Shown here: one piece after another, positions 9,001 through 16,226 of the stretch | Layout: each line of letters starts with the position of its first letter | Position numbering within the stretch: position 1 is the first letter of the stretch | Source: an uncultured Ruminococcus sp. | GTDB lineage: Bacteria; Bacillota; Clostridia; Oscillospirales; Acutalibacteraceae | DNA length: 64,000 bases | Assembly: GCA_900539465.1 (NCBI GenBank) | Contig: UQCF01000003.1 | Coordinates: 1 to 64,000, forward strand | Reading direction: 5' to 3' | The notes under the pieces: model-generated | What the model was told of the DNA's origin: nothing | The model's input: only the letters and a program-made list of their open reading frames with translations | Databases searched by the model: none | Made by a program: the position numbers and the translations under genes

Positions 9001-9180
9001 CGGTTTTGTGTTTTCAAAGTCGGTATAAATTCTCTTTTTAAGAGTTTTGAGCTTAATTTCGGCAAGCTCGTCAAAAGCAAAGATACCTCTCTGCTTGTTT
9101 TTTATAAGACCGCGCCATGTGTCAATGTGCGCTTCCATCCCCTCGGTTGAGGGCACGGTTTTCTTTTCGTTTTCTGCCAT
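6007..9180 (-). CDS. GH38 alpha-mannosidase
   Basis: A 1,057-residue glycoside hydrolase family 38 enzyme that removes alpha-linked mannose with retention of configuration. The zinc and catalytic residues are visible: H269xD271 in GNSHLDM, the GGMWVEPD signature, and the nucleophile D381 in WLPDVFGNS. There is no signal peptide, so it acts in the cytosol on imported manno-oligosaccharides. Family C-terminal beta domains fill the rest. I chose the ATG at 9180 because GGAG lies 8 bases upstream; a TTG six codons earlier lacks a site. It has its own strong promoter and precedes the 97-residue gene. GH92 and GH31 genes elsewhere in the window suggest mannose-containing glycans are used. Confidence 0.93.
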   Translation of the reverse strand: MAENEKKTVPSTEGMEAHIDTWRGLIKNKQRGIFAFDELAEIKLKTLKKRIYTDFENTKPWKMRECIYKDIGEYEYLYDGWKDLSVGEYWGGNGMSAFFKNQIVIPEKFAGQKVTLYVYFGGDSLVSVNGVPFQGLDPFRNAVVLTECAKAGEVFDIDIESYFVWHSNESTLKKLECSFIATTDDEIKDIYWDVKAVYNALFMPGMGNDYATLIRESLKEAFCYVDFDEPDFDVFKAKLRMCKKVLYDRVYNNPNYKCMGRLDLIGNSHLDMVYMWAYKEFVRKVGRTHATMLRLMEQYPDFIFSQSQAGMYEEMRVHYPNLFEQVQKRVKEGRWEYIGGMWVEPDCNIISGESFVRQFLHGVRYAEKWFGVTPKTCWLPDVFGNSYCMPQIMKKAGMKYFVTHKMGIWNDTNPWLYNSFWWEGPDGSKVFAAVPPTHFIGSMEPDSLKTNWVKYSDKDTIGESMYCYGWGDGGGGVDNEMLEYVKRYKNFPGLPETKACKIEESLENMRQKAVAAGDKIVTWKDELYLEEHRGVHTTKAALKKANRYCENLYRQAEMYAVIAEKYGFEYPREELSLAWRKILTNQFHDSLPGTHITEVFGKLMSIYAEVIETGEKIRDGALKCIAKHIGFDEKIGTPFALFNSLAVPSTTKVELDYQDVDIFDENGNKVPAQMYEKLNGEKKLVFIAKDIPAVGYKVYYKAPAEKAHRYDESNGKKIENDRFKLVLDDNATLVSIYDKANGREVLSQGGKGNDFRLFEDMPGGYDAWDIVATYVDREYELKDGVVKDIVSGDVYTMISIEKEVLKSVIHQNILIYNDLDRIDFDTNVSWHEDQKLLKVFFDVDLQTKTYTRDIAYATMECCSYRYNPYDKAKFEVNAHNWIDMSDEDYGVSLLNDCKYGHEVNEHKMILTLLKAPIKPDPTSDRGEHYFTYSLYPHAGTWKKADTLTRGLEINNPVVPVAVENGAAGEKEGSFITLDCDNITLEAVKKCEEEDAYIIRMVEKTGRTTKATVTLFSDITYAAECDLIERNDEPIDFDKNTISFTAKPFEIKNFKVKF

Positions 9181-9251
9181 TGTGTCAACTCCAGTCAAGT
9201 ATCAGTATAGCGGCTGACCGCCGAACGTCATATGCAAAATATAACAGAATA

Positions 9252-9280
9252 ATTATATCATTGTTAAAATTTGTTTTCAA
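9252..9280 (-). promoter_or_regulatory. Promoter of the alpha-mannosidase gene
   Basis: TTGAAA, 17 bases, TATAAT on the minus strand. A perfect 10-bp inverted repeat (CCGTTTTATT at 9281-9290, AATAAAACGG at 9321-9330) lies just upstream of the -35 and may be a regulator site. Confidence 0.8.
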
Positions 9281-9340
9281 CCGTTTTATTAAAGTTTGTG
9301 AGATTTATTTCGATAAAGAGAATAAAACGGCTTTAAATAT

Positions 9341-9373
9341 AAAAAAGCCGCGCGAGCTTTAACTCACGCGGCC
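9341..9373 (-). terminator. Terminator of the zinc-ribbon membrane protein gene
   Basis: On the minus strand GCCGCGTGAG pairs with CTCGCGCGGC (one G-T pair) and is followed by six T. Its stem is nearly identical to the terminator of the ATP synthase operon at 10007-10035. Confidence 0.9.
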
Positions 9374-9385
9374 GAAATATCAGCT

Positions 9386-9883
9386 TCAGATAATACCGGA
9401 ATAAGATGTTGCAGCAACGCTTGCAAAAACAGCAGCCAGCACATTTGTCAATATCGATAATACTATTCCGACAATAAAGCCTATCAGTGCGCCCTTGCCT
9501 GCGCTTTTTGCTTTGAGAGGTGTTTTATCTTTAGATGTAAGATATATTATAAGACCTGCAAGCGGAATGAAAAATCCCAAAATAGCATATCCGGTGCTCG
9601 GTGCGTCGTTAACCGGCGGAAAGTTCATATTCGGATTATAGCCTTGATAGTTGGGATTATAGCCCTGTGCGTTAGGATTATAGTTTTGCGTGTTCTGATT
9701 ATAGTTTTGCGTGTTCGGATTGTAGCCCTGTGTATTTTGCGTGTATCCCTGATAATTTTGATTATTTGTCTGTTGATTGGCGGTGTAACCTTGTGTATTT
9801 TCGCCCTGAACGGCTTGACCGCAATTTGAGCAAAAAGTGAAATTATCCTCTATCTGTGCGCCGCAATTTGAACAATATTTCAT
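9386..9883 (-). CDS. Zinc-ribbon membrane protein with Asn/Gln/Gly/Tyr repeats
   Basis: A 165-residue protein in three parts. Residues 1-25 form a zinc ribbon (C4xxC7 and C18xxC21). Residues 30-85 are a low-complexity tract of about nine repeats of the form NxQGYNP or NTQNYN. Residues about 97-160 hold two hydrophobic segments separated by a basic loop (SKDKTPLKAKSAGK). Zinc-ribbon proteins of this layout are common in Firmicutes and their role is mostly unknown; the family is often DUF4190-like at the C-terminus. The repeat tract is probably disordered. It has its own promoter, a GGAGGG ribosome-binding site and its own terminator, so it is monocistronic. Confidence 0.85.
   Translation of the reverse strand: MKYCSNCGAQIEDNFTFCSNCGQAVQGENTQGYTANQQTNNQNYQGYTQNTQGYNPNTQNYNQNTQNYNPNAQGYNPNYQGYNPNMNFPPVNDAPSTGYAILGFFIPLAGLIIYLTSKDKTPLKAKSAGKGALIGFIVGIVLSILTNVLAAVFASVAATSYSGII
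9629..9796 (-). repeat. In-gene tandem repeat coding N/Q/G/Y motifs
   Basis: Degenerate tandem units of about 21 bases (and shorter) encode NTQGYNP-, NTQNYNQ- and NYQGYNP-like heptads. On the plus strand the repeats read as variants of TTATAGCCCTGTGT and TTATAGTTTTGCGT. Such tracts can change length by slippage. Confidence 0.8.
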
Positions 9884-9910
9884 TTTTAACCCTCCGTGTG
9901 AATTTTATTT

Positions 9911-9939
9911 ATAATATCACAGCAAATTTGTATTGTCAA
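9911..9939 (-). promoter_or_regulatory. Promoter of the zinc-ribbon membrane protein gene
   Basis: TTGACA, 17 bases, TATTAT on the minus strand, ending about 28 bases before the start codon. Confidence 0.8.
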
Positions 9940-10006
9940 TTCAAAACATTACAATTTATCAACCGATTTTGACATACAGGCAAAGTCTTGATTTACCGCG
10001 ATACAT

Positions 10007-10035
10007 AAAAGCCGCGCAAGCTTTACTCGCGCGGC
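10007..10035 (-). terminator. Terminator of the ATP synthase operon
   Basis: On the minus strand GCCGCGCGAG pairs with CTTGCGCGGC and is followed by TTTTATG. It starts 6 bases after the atpC stop codon, which shows that the short atpC truly ends there. Confidence 0.88.
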
Positions 10036-10041
10036 TTAAAT

Positions 10042-10308
10042 TTATTCTGTTTCTTTCCAAGCAAAGTCCGACGAAAGAAGTCTGACTACCTCTTTGGTCA
10101 CGCTCAAAATTCCTCCCGAGCACTCGCCTTTTTTTATTTCATCGCCGATATATACACGGCACTCGCCGCCCTTGAGCGCGGTTACATAAGGTATGTGCCC
10201 TGCAAGTATCGCAACGTCGCCGTCAATGGCTCTGACAGATATTTGCTTTGCTTCGCCGTCATAAACCATACCGCTCGGAGAAGCTATTTGCAAACGGAAA
10301 TTACTCAT
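10042..10308 (-). CDS. atpC: ATP synthase epsilon subunit, C-terminal domain absent
   Basis: The last gene of the F1Fo operon, encoding only 88 residues. These correspond to the N-terminal beta-sandwich of epsilon (FRLQIASPSGMVYDGEA at the start, LLSSDFAW at the end), which links the gamma stalk to the c-ring. The usual product is about 130-140 residues because it carries a C-terminal two-helix domain that brakes ATP hydrolysis; that domain is missing here. No frameshifted remainder is visible, since the terminator begins almost at the stop codon. Naturally short epsilon subunits are known in Chlorobium. Loss of the inhibitory helices suggests the enzyme may be free to hydrolyse ATP and pump ions; this is inference. 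Confidence 0.9.
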   Translation of the reverse strand: MSNFRLQIASPSGMVYDGEAKQISVRAIDGDVAILAGHIPYVTALKGGECRVYIGDEIKKGECSGGILSVTKEVVRLLSSDFAWKETE

Positions 10309-10322
10309 ATCGCACTCCCCCG

Positions 10323-11720
10323 TTATGACCTTGCTTTTTCAACTACTTCATCAATAGTGCCTGCAAACAGGAATGCCGACTCGGGAATATCATCGTGTTT
10401 GCCCTCTATTATCTCTTTAAAGCCTCTTACGGTCTCTTTGAGCGGAACATATCTGCCCTGATAGCCTGTGAACTGCTCTGCAACAGAGAACGGCTGTGAA
10501 AGGAAGCGCTGCATTTTTCTTGCCCTTGCAACGGTTAATTTATCTTCGTCGCTGAGCTCGTCTATACCCATAATAGCGATAATATCCTGAAGCTCAGTGT
10601 AGCGCTGGAGTATTCTCTGAACCTCTCTTGCAACCTCATAATGCTCCTGCCCTACAACATCGGGCGTAAGAATACGGCTTGTGCTCTCAAGCGGGTCAAC
10701 CGCGGGATAAATACCCTGTGATGCAATGCTGCGGCTTAAAACCGTTGTTGCGTCAAGGTGTGCAAAGGTTGTTGCGGGCGCCGGGTCGGTGAGGTCGTCG
10801 GCAGGCACATAAACAGCCTGAACAGATGTTATTGAGCCGTGCTTTGTAGAGGTTATTCTCTCTTGAAGCGCGCCCATTTCCGTTGCAAGTGTGGGCTGGT
10901 ATCCGACTGCGGACGGCATACGTCCGAGAAGCGCGGAAACCTCACTGCCTGCCTGTGTAAATCTGAATATATTATCTATGAAAAGAAGAACGTCCTGCCC
11001 CTCTTTATCTCTGAAATATTCCGCCATCGTAAGACCTGAAAGAGCAACTCTCATTCTCGCTCCGGGCGGCTCGTTCATCTGACCGTAAACAAGAGCGGTC
11101 TTGTTTATAACGCCGGATTCTTTCATCTCGTTATAAAGGTCATTGCCCTCGCGCGTTCTTTCACCTACGCCCGAGAATACGGAAATACCGCCGTGCTGCT
11201 TGGCAATGTTATTGATAAGCTCCATAATAAGAACTGTTTTGCCGACGCCTGCACCGCCGAAAAGACCGATTTTGCCGCCCTTTGCATAGGGGCAGATAAG
11301 GTCAACGACCTTAATGCCCGTTTCGAGTATTTCGGTTGTGGACTCCTGCTCCTCATAAGACGGGGCGGGACGGTGTATCTCCCACTTTTCTTTGGTTTTG
11401 GGGGGAGGAAGCTCATCTACGGGCTCGCCCAGCACGTTAAAAATACGTCCGAGCGTTTCATTGCCGACAGGTACGCTTATGCTCTTGCCCGTGTCAACGG
11501 CGTCGGTGCCTCTGACAAGCCCGTCGGTGCTGCTCATTGCGATACATCTTACAACATTGTCGCCGATATGCTGTGCAACCTCAACGACCAGTCTTTTTCC
11601 GTTATTGTCAATCTCAACGGCGTTAAGTATCTGCGGCAGCTCGCCGTCTTTAAATCTGATATCTATAACCGGACCGATAACCTCGGTAACCTTGCCGATA
11701 TGCTTTTTATTTTCAGCCAC
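10323..11720 (-). CDS. atpD: ATP synthase beta subunit
   Basis: The catalytic F1 subunit (about 465 residues), with the P-loop GGAGVGKTVL, the catalytic glutamate region GERTREGND and the ALLGRMPSAVGYQPTL segment contacting gamma. It makes ATP from ADP and phosphate as gamma turns. Two GTG starts are possible. I prefer the one at 11720 because GAGGTG lies 6 bases upstream; the one at 11729 lacks a well-placed site. It lies 13 bases after atpG and 14 before atpC. Confidence 0.97.
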   Translation of the reverse strand: MAENKKHIGKVTEVIGPVIDIRFKDGELPQILNAVEIDNNGKRLVVEVAQHIGDNVVRCIAMSSTDGLVRGTDAVDTGKSISVPVGNETLGRIFNVLGEPVDELPPPKTKEKWEIHRPAPSYEEQESTTEILETGIKVVDLICPYAKGGKIGLFGGAGVGKTVLIMELINNIAKQHGGISVFSGVGERTREGNDLYNEMKESGVINKTALVYGQMNEPPGARMRVALSGLTMAEYFRDKEGQDVLLFIDNIFRFTQAGSEVSALLGRMPSAVGYQPTLATEMGALQERITSTKHGSITSVQAVYVPADDLTDPAPATTFAHLDATTVLSRSIASQGIYPAVDPLESTSRILTPDVVGQEHYEVAREVQRILQRYTELQDIIAIMGIDELSDEDKLTVARARKMQRFLSQPFSVAEQFTGYQGRYVPLKETVRGFKEIIEGKHDDIPESAFLFAGTIDEVVEKARS

Positions 11721-11733
11721 TTTGTTCACCTCT

Positions 11734-12576
11734 TCAGCCTTCGGCTCCTGCCACTATCTCGGTAATCTCCTGAGTAATGGCGTTTTGCCTTGCTCGGTTG
11801 TATTTTAAACTAAGATCCTCTATCATTTCTTCGGCATTTTTGCTTGCCGAATCCATAGCTGTGCGCCTTGCGGCAAGCTCGCTCGCATAGCTCTCGCTCA
11901 CAGCGCCGTATAAAAGCCCTGCCGTGTATTCGGGGATTATTGCGTTAAAAACCGCCTCTGCGCTCGGCTCATACAAAACATAGCCGTGTTGTTTTTCTTC
12001 TTTTTTTCCTACGCTCATGGGCAGCACCTTTAAAATATGCGACGACTGACTGAGCATGGAATCAAAACGGGTATAGACGATATAAAGCTCGTCAAATTCA
12101 CCGTTTTTAAATGCGGAAGAAAGTTTTTTGCCGAGTTTTGAGCAGTCTTTGCTGCCCAGAGAATCTATAACGGAATATTCGTCCGAAAAAATATTTACTC
12201 CGCGTTTTTTGTAATGCTCAAGCGAGCGTTTGCCTATCGGCACAACTGTGCAGTCTTTATTTTGCATACTTTCTTTTGCAAGCTTAAAGATATTGTTGTT
12301 ATATCCGCCGGCAAGACCTCTGTCGCCCGCTATTATTACGAAGCAGCTTTTTTTGACCTCTCGCCCTTTAAGGAAAGGCGATGAATTGCCGCTGTCAAAA
12401 GAAGCGGCGTCGCTCAGCGCTGACTGCATGAGGTCAAAATAGGCGCGTCCCTGCTCCATTCTCTCTTTAGCTCTTTTGAGCTTTGACGAGGCGACCAGTT
12501 CCATGGCCTTGGTTATGTGCATAGTGGACTCTACGCTTTTTATTCTGTTCTTTACGTCTTTGGCAGACGAACCCAT
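11734..12576 (-). CDS. atpG: ATP synthase gamma subunit
   Basis: A 280-residue central stalk subunit. The N-terminal helix (DVKNRIKSVESTMHITKAM) and the C-terminal helix (SLKYNRARQNAITQEITEI) form the coiled-coil shaft that turns inside the alpha/beta ring. Length and ends match the family. It follows atpA by 19 bases and precedes atpD. Confidence 0.96.
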   Translation of the reverse strand: MGSSAKDVKNRIKSVESTMHITKAMELVASSKLKRAKERMEQGRAYFDLMQSALSDAASFDSGNSSPFLKGREVKKSCFVIIAGDRGLAGGYNNNIFKLAKESMQNKDCTVVPIGKRSLEHYKKRGVNIFSDEYSVIDSLGSKDCSKLGKKLSSAFKNGEFDELYIVYTRFDSMLSQSSHILKVLPMSVGKKEEKQHGYVLYEPSAEAVFNAIIPEYTAGLLYGAVSESYASELAARRTAMDSASKNAEEMIEDLSLKYNRARQNAITQEITEIVAGAEG

Positions 12577-12595
12577 GCCCTGCCGCCTCCTTTAT

Positions 12596-14101
12596 TTAAG
12601 AAAAGTTTTGTGAAAATTCATCGAGTGCTTTCTCTAACACTGCCGTATTCTCTTTTGAGAGATCGCCTGTGGTTTTAATATCCGAAAGCAAATCGTCATA
12701 CTTATTTTTAAGGAATACGCAAAGCTCTTTTTCGTATCTTTTGACATCCCTGACCTCAACATTTTTGAGGTAGCCGTTAACGGTTGCAAAAATAACCGCA
12801 ACCTGAAGTTCAACGGGCATGGGGGAGTTTTTATCCTGCTTCAAAATCTCAACTATGCGCTCACCGAGAGCAAGGCGCTCTTTGGTGTCGGCGTCAAGAT
12901 CGGAACCGAACTGAGCAAAGCTTTGAAGCTCACGATATTGCGAATAAAGAAGCTTTAAAGAGCCTGCAACCTTTTTCATAGCTTTTATCTGCGCGTTACC
13001 GCCGACTCGGCTGACCGAAATACCGGGGTTTACGGCCGGCATTATGCCCGAATGGAAAAGCTCCGATTCAAGAAATATCTGACCGTCTGTTATGGAAATT
13101 ACGTTAGTCGGAATATATGCCGAAACGTCGCCCGCCTGTGTTTCGATTATCGGCAGCGCGGTTATGCTGCCGCCGCCGTATTCTTCGGAAACTCTCGCCG
13201 CACGCTCAAGCAAACGGCTGTGAAGATAGAATACATCACCGGGGTAAGCTTCACGTCCCGGAGGTCTGCGGATAAGAAGAGACAGTGCGCGGTATGCCAC
13301 GGCGTGCTTGCTCAAATCATCATAAACAATAAGAACATCTTTGCCCTGAGCCATGAAATACTCGCCGATAGCGCAGCCGGAATACGGCGCGATATACTGA
13401 AGCGGAGCAAGCTCCGAGGCTGTTGCCGAAACTATAACGGTATAATCCATTGCGCCCGCTCTTGAAAGCGTATCTGCAAGCTGTGCAACGGTAGAGTTCT
13501 TTTGACCTATGGCAACATAGATGCAAATAACATTCTCTTTCTTTTGGTTGATTATGGTATCGACCGCAATAGAGGTTTTACCCGTCTGTCTGTCGCCTAT
13601 GATAAGCTCACGCTGACCTCTGCCTATGGGAATCATACTGTCAATAGCCTTTATACCGGTTTGAAGCGGCACGCTTACGCTCTTGCGCTTGATAATTCCC
13701 GGAGCTTCGGACTCTATGGGTCTGACTTCTTTATAATCTATAGGTCCTTTGCCGTCAACGGGCTGACCGAGAGCATTGACAACTCTGCCTATCATTTTTT
13801 CGCCTACGGGTACGCTGACGACCTCGCCGGTTCTCTTGACAACAGAGCCCTCCTTAATATCCGAAGTGTTTGAAAGCATAACTATGGACACGACATTCTC
13901 TTCAAGGTTCAGCGCCATGCCGTATTCGCCGTTTTCAAACTCAAGCAATTCGTTGGACATGCAGTTTTCAAGTCCGTGCGCTTTGGCTATGCCGTCGCCG
14001 ACAAGAATAATTGTGCCTGTCTCGGTTTGCTCAACTTTATTCTCATAATTTTTAATTTGCTGTTTAATTATACTGCTTATTTCTTCAGGGTGAAGAGCCA
14101 T
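12596..14101 (-). CDS. atpA: ATP synthase alpha subunit
   Basis: A 501-residue non-catalytic nucleotide-binding F1 subunit, with the P-loop GDRQTGKTSIA and the conserved segment SRAGAMDYT. The C-terminal helical region is complete. The start ATG follows GAGAGGTAACC, and the gene begins 17 bases after atpH. Confidence 0.97.
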   Translation of the reverse strand: MALHPEEISSIIKQQIKNYENKVEQTETGTIILVGDGIAKAHGLENCMSNELLEFENGEYGMALNLEENVVSIVMLSNTSDIKEGSVVKRTGEVVSVPVGEKMIGRVVNALGQPVDGKGPIDYKEVRPIESEAPGIIKRKSVSVPLQTGIKAIDSMIPIGRGQRELIIGDRQTGKTSIAVDTIINQKKENVICIYVAIGQKNSTVAQLADTLSRAGAMDYTVIVSATASELAPLQYIAPYSGCAIGEYFMAQGKDVLIVYDDLSKHAVAYRALSLLIRRPPGREAYPGDVFYLHSRLLERAARVSEEYGGGSITALPIIETQAGDVSAYIPTNVISITDGQIFLESELFHSGIMPAVNPGISVSRVGGNAQIKAMKKVAGSLKLLYSQYRELQSFAQFGSDLDADTKERLALGERIVEILKQDKNSPMPVELQVAVIFATVNGYLKNVEVRDVKRYEKELCVFLKNKYDDLLSDIKTTGDLSKENTAVLEKALDEFSQNFS

Positions 14102-14118
14102 GGTTACCTCTCCCTTTC

Positions 14119-14658
14119 TTACAAAACTGTGCTGCCGAGCAGATCTTTTATCTCATCGAGCCTTGATTTTATACTGCCGTCAATCATCTCGCCGTCAAGC
14201 GAAAGTCTGATGCCGCCGATGAGAGACTCGTCAATCTTTTCGTGGAGTTCTATTGTTTTTTTGAGCCTTAAAGAAAGGTTTTGCTTAAGTCTTTCTTTTT
14301 GTGCATCGCTCAAAGCAACAGGTGAAAAGACCGTGACGACCTCTATATTGTTTTTTTCGTTATAGAGCTTAACGAACTCATCACAGCATCCGCCGATAAA
14401 ATGAAAGCACCCGTTTTCAACAAGTATTTTCATAAAATTCAGCGTATACGGATGAACCTTACCGCGAAAAGCCTCGTCAAGAAGCTGTGTGCGCTCCTCT
14501 TTTTTTACATTCGGTGCAGACATCAACTTAACATACTCGGGCGTGCCGTCAACCAAAGCTTTGAGAGCTCTGACATCGGCAAGAATTACGTCCTCTTTAT
14601 TCTCTTCTTTTGAAAGGTCAAAGAGTGCGCGCGCATATTCCTGTTTAAGCTCAGCCAT
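14119..14658 (-). CDS. atpH: ATP synthase delta subunit
   Basis: The peripheral stalk subunit joining b to the top of F1, about 179 residues, with the N-terminal helical domain (ARALFDLSKEENK) and the C-terminal GGIRLSLDGEMIDGSIK segment typical of the family. I start at the ATG at 14658, behind GGTGAG; a GTG three codons upstream is less likely. The start overlaps the end of atpF by 8 bases, indicating translational coupling. Confidence 0.94.
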   Translation of the reverse strand: MAELKQEYARALFDLSKEENKEDVILADVRALKALVDGTPEYVKLMSAPNVKKEERTQLLDEAFRGKVHPYTLNFMKILVENGCFHFIGGCCDEFVKLYNEKNNIEVVTVFSPVALSDAQKERLKQNLSLRLKKTIELHEKIDESLIGGIRLSLDGEMIDGSIKSRLDEIKDLLGSTVL

Positions 14659-15160
14659 CTTGCTCACCTATACTGTCGATAAAAGAGTCAATGAGTTTTT
14701 CATGGTCCTTTTCATTGATTTCTCTTTCAACTACTTTCTGCGCTATCTCAACAGAGATCGTTGAGATTTCATCCTTAATTTCGTTGACTGCCTTCTTACG
14801 CTCCTGCGCGATGTCTTCGTCTGCTTTGCGAAGTTTCTGCGCCGCTTTTTCGTCAGCCTCGCTGATTATGGACTCGCTCATGCGGTTTGCCTTATCGGTA
14901 GCTTGTTTAATGATTTTCTCGGCTTCAAGGTTGACGCCGCTGAGCTTTTCGCTGTATTCTTTTTTATCTTTCTGCGCCGCAGACTGCGCTTTTTCTGCGT
15001 CGTCATAGATCTTATCGACTTCCTGCTGTCTTTGAGAAAGCACCTTTTGAACGGGCTTGAACAAAAACTTTTTGATTATAAGGAAGAGAATAAGCAGATT
15101 GCATATCGTAACGATAATACTGAACGGATCTATTGATATAAGATCAAGATATTCGCTCAT
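14651..15160 (-). CDS. atpF: ATP synthase b subunit
   Basis: A 169-residue peripheral stalk subunit. One N-terminal membrane helix (IIVTICNLLILFLIIKKFL) is followed by a long charged coiled coil to the end. It dimerises and holds F1 against rotation. It begins 33 bases after atpE and overlaps atpH. Confidence 0.95.
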   Translation of the reverse strand: MSEYLDLISIDPFSIIVTICNLLILFLIIKKFLFKPVQKVLSQRQQEVDKIYDDAEKAQSAAQKDKKEYSEKLSGVNLEAEKIIKQATDKANRMSESIISEADEKAAQKLRKADEDIAQERKKAVNEIKDEISTISVEIAQKVVEREINEKDHEKLIDSFIDSIGEQDG

Positions 15161-15193
15161 TTTGCGCCCTCCCTTGAGACAAATTTATTTTTA

Positions 15194-15454
15194 TCAAAGC
15201 TTGCCGATAAACATATTGGGAGTAACGAACATAAGCATAAGCGCAACAACGAAGCCGTAAATACCTGTTGTTTCCGCAATGGCGCATCCGAGAAGCATTG
15301 TAGATGTTACGTTGCCCTTGCACTCGGGCTGGCGACCTATCGCCTCGCACGCCTTACCTACTGCGTAACCTTCGCCGATTCCGGGGCCTATACCTGCTAT
15401 CATAGCAAGACCTGCGCCTATTGCCGAAGCGGCAAGAATAATTGCTCTTTCCAT
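15194..15454 (-). CDS. atpE: ATP synthase c subunit, two-carboxylate Na+-type site
   Basis: An 86-residue rotor subunit forming a hairpin of two membrane helices joined by the RQPE loop. The start is the ATG at 15454, directly behind an ideal AGGAGG; the longer open frame upstream is not coding. Helix 2 has the ion-binding pair E61-T62 (AIAETTGIY). Helix 1 has GIGPGIGEG with E28 where Na+ enzymes such as Ilyobacter carry Gln. A second glutamate here is the motif shown in Fusobacterium nucleatum to bind Na+ together with a proton. The sequence therefore predicts a Na+-coupled ATP synthase; coupling in this organism is inference. Confidence 0.95.
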   Translation of the reverse strand: MERAIILAASAIGAGLAMIAGIGPGIGEGYAVGKACEAIGRQPECKGNVTSTMLLGCAIAETTGIYGFVVALMLMFVTPNMFIGKL

Positions 15455-15485
15455 AAATGAAACCTCCTGTTTATTTTTAAATATA

Positions 15486-16226
15486 TTATCCGTCATCTTC
15501 TGCGGCAGACGCTATATAAAGCATTGTAAGCATAGCAAAAATAAATGCCTGCAAACAGCCGCCGAAAATATCAAAATAAGCTGAAAATACAACCGGTATG
15601 CCTATTTGGAACAAGGGGAATTGGCTTAAAACACCGGGAAGCCATTTCAAAACCAAAGTTGAAAAACTTGCAAGTGCCGCATAAATAAGAGTCATAACAA
15701 CCGAGCCCGAGGCAACATTGCCGAAATGACGGAAAGTCATTGACACGGGCGTTGCAACCTCGCTGATTATATTAAACGGCGTCAGAATAAATATCGGCTT
15801 TGTGAAGCCCTTGAGGTAATTAAATACGCCGCCCTTCAGCTTGTAATAGGTTATGAGTACAAACACAAGAAGCGACCAGCCGAGTATGGTGTTAAGGTCT
15901 GCCGTGGGCGAATAAAGCCCGAATATGCTCAAAAGACTTGAAAATGCCGAAAGTGCCAATATTGCGGCTATGAACGGAGCAAAGCTCAAAAACTTTTCTC
16001 CCATGTTTTCTTTGACGAGCGAAGTAACTTTATCGACTATAAACTCGGCTATAATCTGCCGCTTTGACTCGGGTCTAACTTTAAGGTTGTGCGTGAGCAC
16101 TTTGCAAAGAATAAAAACGAACAAAATAACAAGCCATGAGTTGACCTGCGTTTCGGTTATTCTTATGCCGCCGAGCACGGGGATTGTATATAAAATTTTT
16201 GCGCCGGTAATACTGATAGAATCCAT
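15486..16226 (-). CDS. atpB: ATP synthase a subunit
   Basis: A 246-residue polytopic stator subunit forming the ion half-channels against the c-ring. The essential arginine is present in SMTFRHFGN, and further membrane helices extend to the acidic tail AAEDDG. It begins directly after atpI and lies 31 bases before atpE. Confidence 0.95.
   Translation of the reverse strand: MDSISITGAKILYTIPVLGGIRITETQVNSWLVILFVFILCKVLTHNLKVRPESKRQIIAEFIVDKVTSLVKENMGEKFLSFAPFIAAILALSAFSSLLSIFGLYSPTADLNTILGWSLLVFVLITYYKLKGGVFNYLKGFTKPIFILTPFNIISEVATPVSMTFRHFGNVASGSVVMTLIYAALASFSTLVLKWLPGVLSQFPLFQIGIPVVFSAYFDIFGGCLQAFIFAMLTMLYIASAAEDDG

Noticed and set aside
9629..9796. Regular repeats that might be a CRISPR array
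   Set aside because: Units are short, adjacent, in frame and translate as one continuous Asn/Gln/Gly/Tyr tract; there are no spacers and no cas genes.
15455..15496. N-terminal extension of the ATP synthase c subunit
   Set aside because: An ideal AGGAGG lies before the internal ATG and the extension overlaps atpB; c subunits begin at this methionine in the family.
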